NCBI GenBank assembly: GCA_000711775.1
Contig: ARYC01001378.1
Span: forward strand, 1-64,000
From: Oxytricha trifallax
Lineage: Eukaryota; Ciliophora; Spirotrichea; Sporadotrichida; Oxytrichidae
DNA: 64,000 bases
Direction of reading: 5' to 3'
Position 1 is the stretch's first letter. Each line of letters opens with the position of its first letter. Of this stretch, positions 62,484 to 64,000 are shown in pieces. A program made the position numbers and the translations under genes. The notes under the pieces are model-generated. The model was not told the origin of the DNA and ran no database searches. It saw only the letters and a list, made by a program, of their open reading frames with translations.

Positions 62484-64000
62484 ATATTTTAAAAGTTTTT
62501 CGGATCTCAAAAAAGCTACTGAGTTTACAGATTTTAAACAATTAACACCATATAATTATTTAAAAATCATTCAAAAATATAAGTATTTTATACATAAAAT
62601 TCAAATGTTTGTTTGCTTAAAATTGCATTAAAAAATATAATATAGATCTTAAGTCAAATTCTTTGGATTCTTTTATTAGAATCATTTAGGTAAATTACAA
62701 TTCTTGTATAAAGCTTTATCATTTTACAAATATGTAAATATAATTAAGATTTTAAATAGATTTCCCTCTTATTAATAAGATCTTTCATAAAATAAAGAAA
62801 GATTCAATAAAGATTAATTTGATTATTGTTTTTTAATAAATCGTTTTATAAAATTGCAACTCGTTTTAATATACCAAAATAGAATATTAAAAGTTATAAT
62901 CATTTTAATAAACGAGATTTTTGTAATTTGTCTATAAATAACTTACTTATTTTATCTCTACTCTGCCATTTAAATCATATTATTGTATAATATATAATAG
63001 TTAACAATATCTTACTCATTTGTAAATCTAAGGATTGCATTTTATGAATTTGCACATCTTAATGGCATTCTTAATACTAAATATTTATTTAATGTCATTT
63101 TGTGGAAATGTTGTGTCAATTAAATAAATGAAGCTACTGAAATAAGAAGGAAAAATCATGAGGTAGACATCAATTATAAAAATAGTCATTTTCAGAATAT
63201 ATAAAACCCCGTTTATCAATTAAGAATGAAGATTGGGGATTAAGAATAAAGAAATTAAAATATATTATTATTGGTGTAAATTATTAAAGTTATGGCTAAT
63301 AGTTATAATAATTAGCCATAACTTTAATAATTTACGCCAATATTGTAGAAATACATTTGAATTTGGAAAATTAAATATAATTAAATTTAATATAAATCAA
63401 AATAGTGGCAGTTAAAGTTGGCCAATTTAAACGATCTAGGGCTTATTCGAAAGAGAATTCAAAATTTGCTGGACTTTACTATTGGCGGTACTATTTTATC
63501 TATTTGAGGGAGCTATAATACTTGAGTTTAATGTGAGGGTATAATTTAATGAATTTAAAGGCATTTAATTAAAGTGAAGTTATCTCGCTCCCTCGATGAG
63601 ATTAAATAGTACCGCCAATAGTAAAGCCCAGCTAATTTTGAATTCTTTTTCGAATAAGCCCTAGATCGTTTAAATTGGCCAACTTTAACTGCCACGATTT
63701 GATTTATATTAAATTTAATTATATTTAATTTTCAAAATTCAAATGTATTTCTACAATAATAATATATTTTAATTTCTTTATTCTTAATCCTCAATCTTCA
63801 TTCTTTATTGACTAACGGGGTTTTATATTATTTTTAATGAAAGAAATAGAATTTTGATGTTTTTATTAATAACAATGAAGTACATTTTAAAATTAAATTT
63901 AGAGATAATATTAAAAAAGAGGAGAAAGGAAAATTCAATGTTCAATCTTATTCTCGAAATCCTAATTTAGTGTCAAAGATTTTGTTATTATAACAATTTT
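62484..64000 (+). CDS. Probable pieces of a tandem paralogue of the 13-MDS gene (cut by window end)
   Basis: Three coding-like patches lie in order: 62484-62560 (FSDLKKATEFTDFKQLTPYN), 63008-63065 (NLRIAFYEFAHLNGIL) and 63851-64000 (FDVFINNNEVHFKIKFRD, then KGKFNVQSYSRN). The last resembles MDS 10 of the preceding gene (TNNYKIFFKKGYISE, then SKIEVYPYSKEKD). The gap between patches two and three holds the nested palindromes at 63205-63830 and would be an IES. The exact junctions were not resolved. It could also be a decayed copy. Confidence 0.4.
63205..63830. repeat. Outer palindrome with a MITE inserted near its centre
   Basis: The outer arms (AACCCCGTTTATCAATTAAG to TATTATTATTGG at left, complement at 63756-63830) flank a small inner hairpin at 63265-63340 and the MITE at 63341-63759. 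The MITE seems to have split the original palindrome, giving a relative order of insertion. Confidence 0.7.
63341..63759. mobile_element. Palindromic MITE, TTGTAGGAATA family
   Basis: Same structure and length class as 42578-42999. Ends are TTGTAGAAATACATTTGAA and its complement; the arms are near-identical up to GGCGGTACTATTTTATC. It is inserted in the palindrome at 63205-63830. Confidence 0.8.

Noticed and set aside
1..64000. Telomere repeats, CRISPR arrays, rRNA genes
   Set aside because: No C4A4/G4T4 arrays, no regularly spaced identical repeats with unique spacers, and no conserved rRNA stretches were seen.

Overview
The window looks like germline (micronuclear) DNA of a ciliate, most probably a spirotrich of the Oxytricha/Stylonychia type. 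Three things point there. (1) Real coding stretches are broken by TAA and TAG and become continuous when both are read as Gln, with TGA as the only stop. That is why only one ORF exceeds 100 codons in the standard code. (2) Two genes are cut into many short segments (MDSs) separated by AT-rich internal eliminated sequences (IESs). Each junction carries a 3-9 bp direct repeat (pointer), and using it rejoins the reading frame. Most pointers are not a simple TA, which argues against Paramecium. (3) The DNA between is extremely AT-rich and packed with long palindromes, transposons and decayed ORFs. Genus and species cannot be read from the sequence. No rRNA, tRNA, CRISPR array or telomere repeat was found.

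Layout. 1-9.4 kb: a decayed DNA transposon with a very large minus-strand protein (6497 to 1531) facing away from a DD34E IS630/Tc1-type transposase (6604-9352) that has a 29-nt intron. 9.4-15.4 kb: AT-rich DNA with a few coding-like patches and a 0.8-kb palindrome. 15.9-18.3 kb: a small palindrome beside a 2.2-kb element with nearly identical 343-bp terminal inverted repeats (TIRs). It encodes a superfamily-3 (Rep-type) helicase, and its TIRs hold TTTGACC repeats spaced 9 bp apart. 18.8-31.2 kb: a series of palindromic elements, a 2.2-kb TIR element carrying a decayed unknown gene (21.7-23.9 kb), a short GC-richer gene (24.69-25.09 kb) and nested palindromes.

31.6-37.5 kb: the 3' part of a TRP/polycystin-like cation channel gene, ten MDSs and nine IESs, ending in TGA. 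38.1-40.85 kb: a GC-rich island with decayed coding sequence: a Gln/Asn-rich ORF, an alpha/alpha-toroid-like domain, a second DD34E transposase remnant, and a 3' ORF whose Gln codons are all CAR. 42.6-46.3 kb: three more palindromic elements. 46.6-48.7 kb: a decayed tandem paralogue of the channel, with an IES the intact copy lacks.

50.2-60.5 kb: a complete gene of 13 MDSs and 12 IESs, 501 codons plus stop spread over 10.3 kb, protein family not recognised. One of its IESs carries a palindromic MITE. 61.5-62.4 kb: another palindrome. 62.5 kb to the window end: probable pieces of a tandem paralogue of the 13-MDS gene, interrupted by nested palindromes.

The two MDS genes join over roughly 2.7 kb with no frameshift, whereas the transposon and island ORFs carry many. 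The frameshifts are therefore better explained by decay of germline-limited DNA than by poor sequence quality. All coordinates and joins were worked out by eye.
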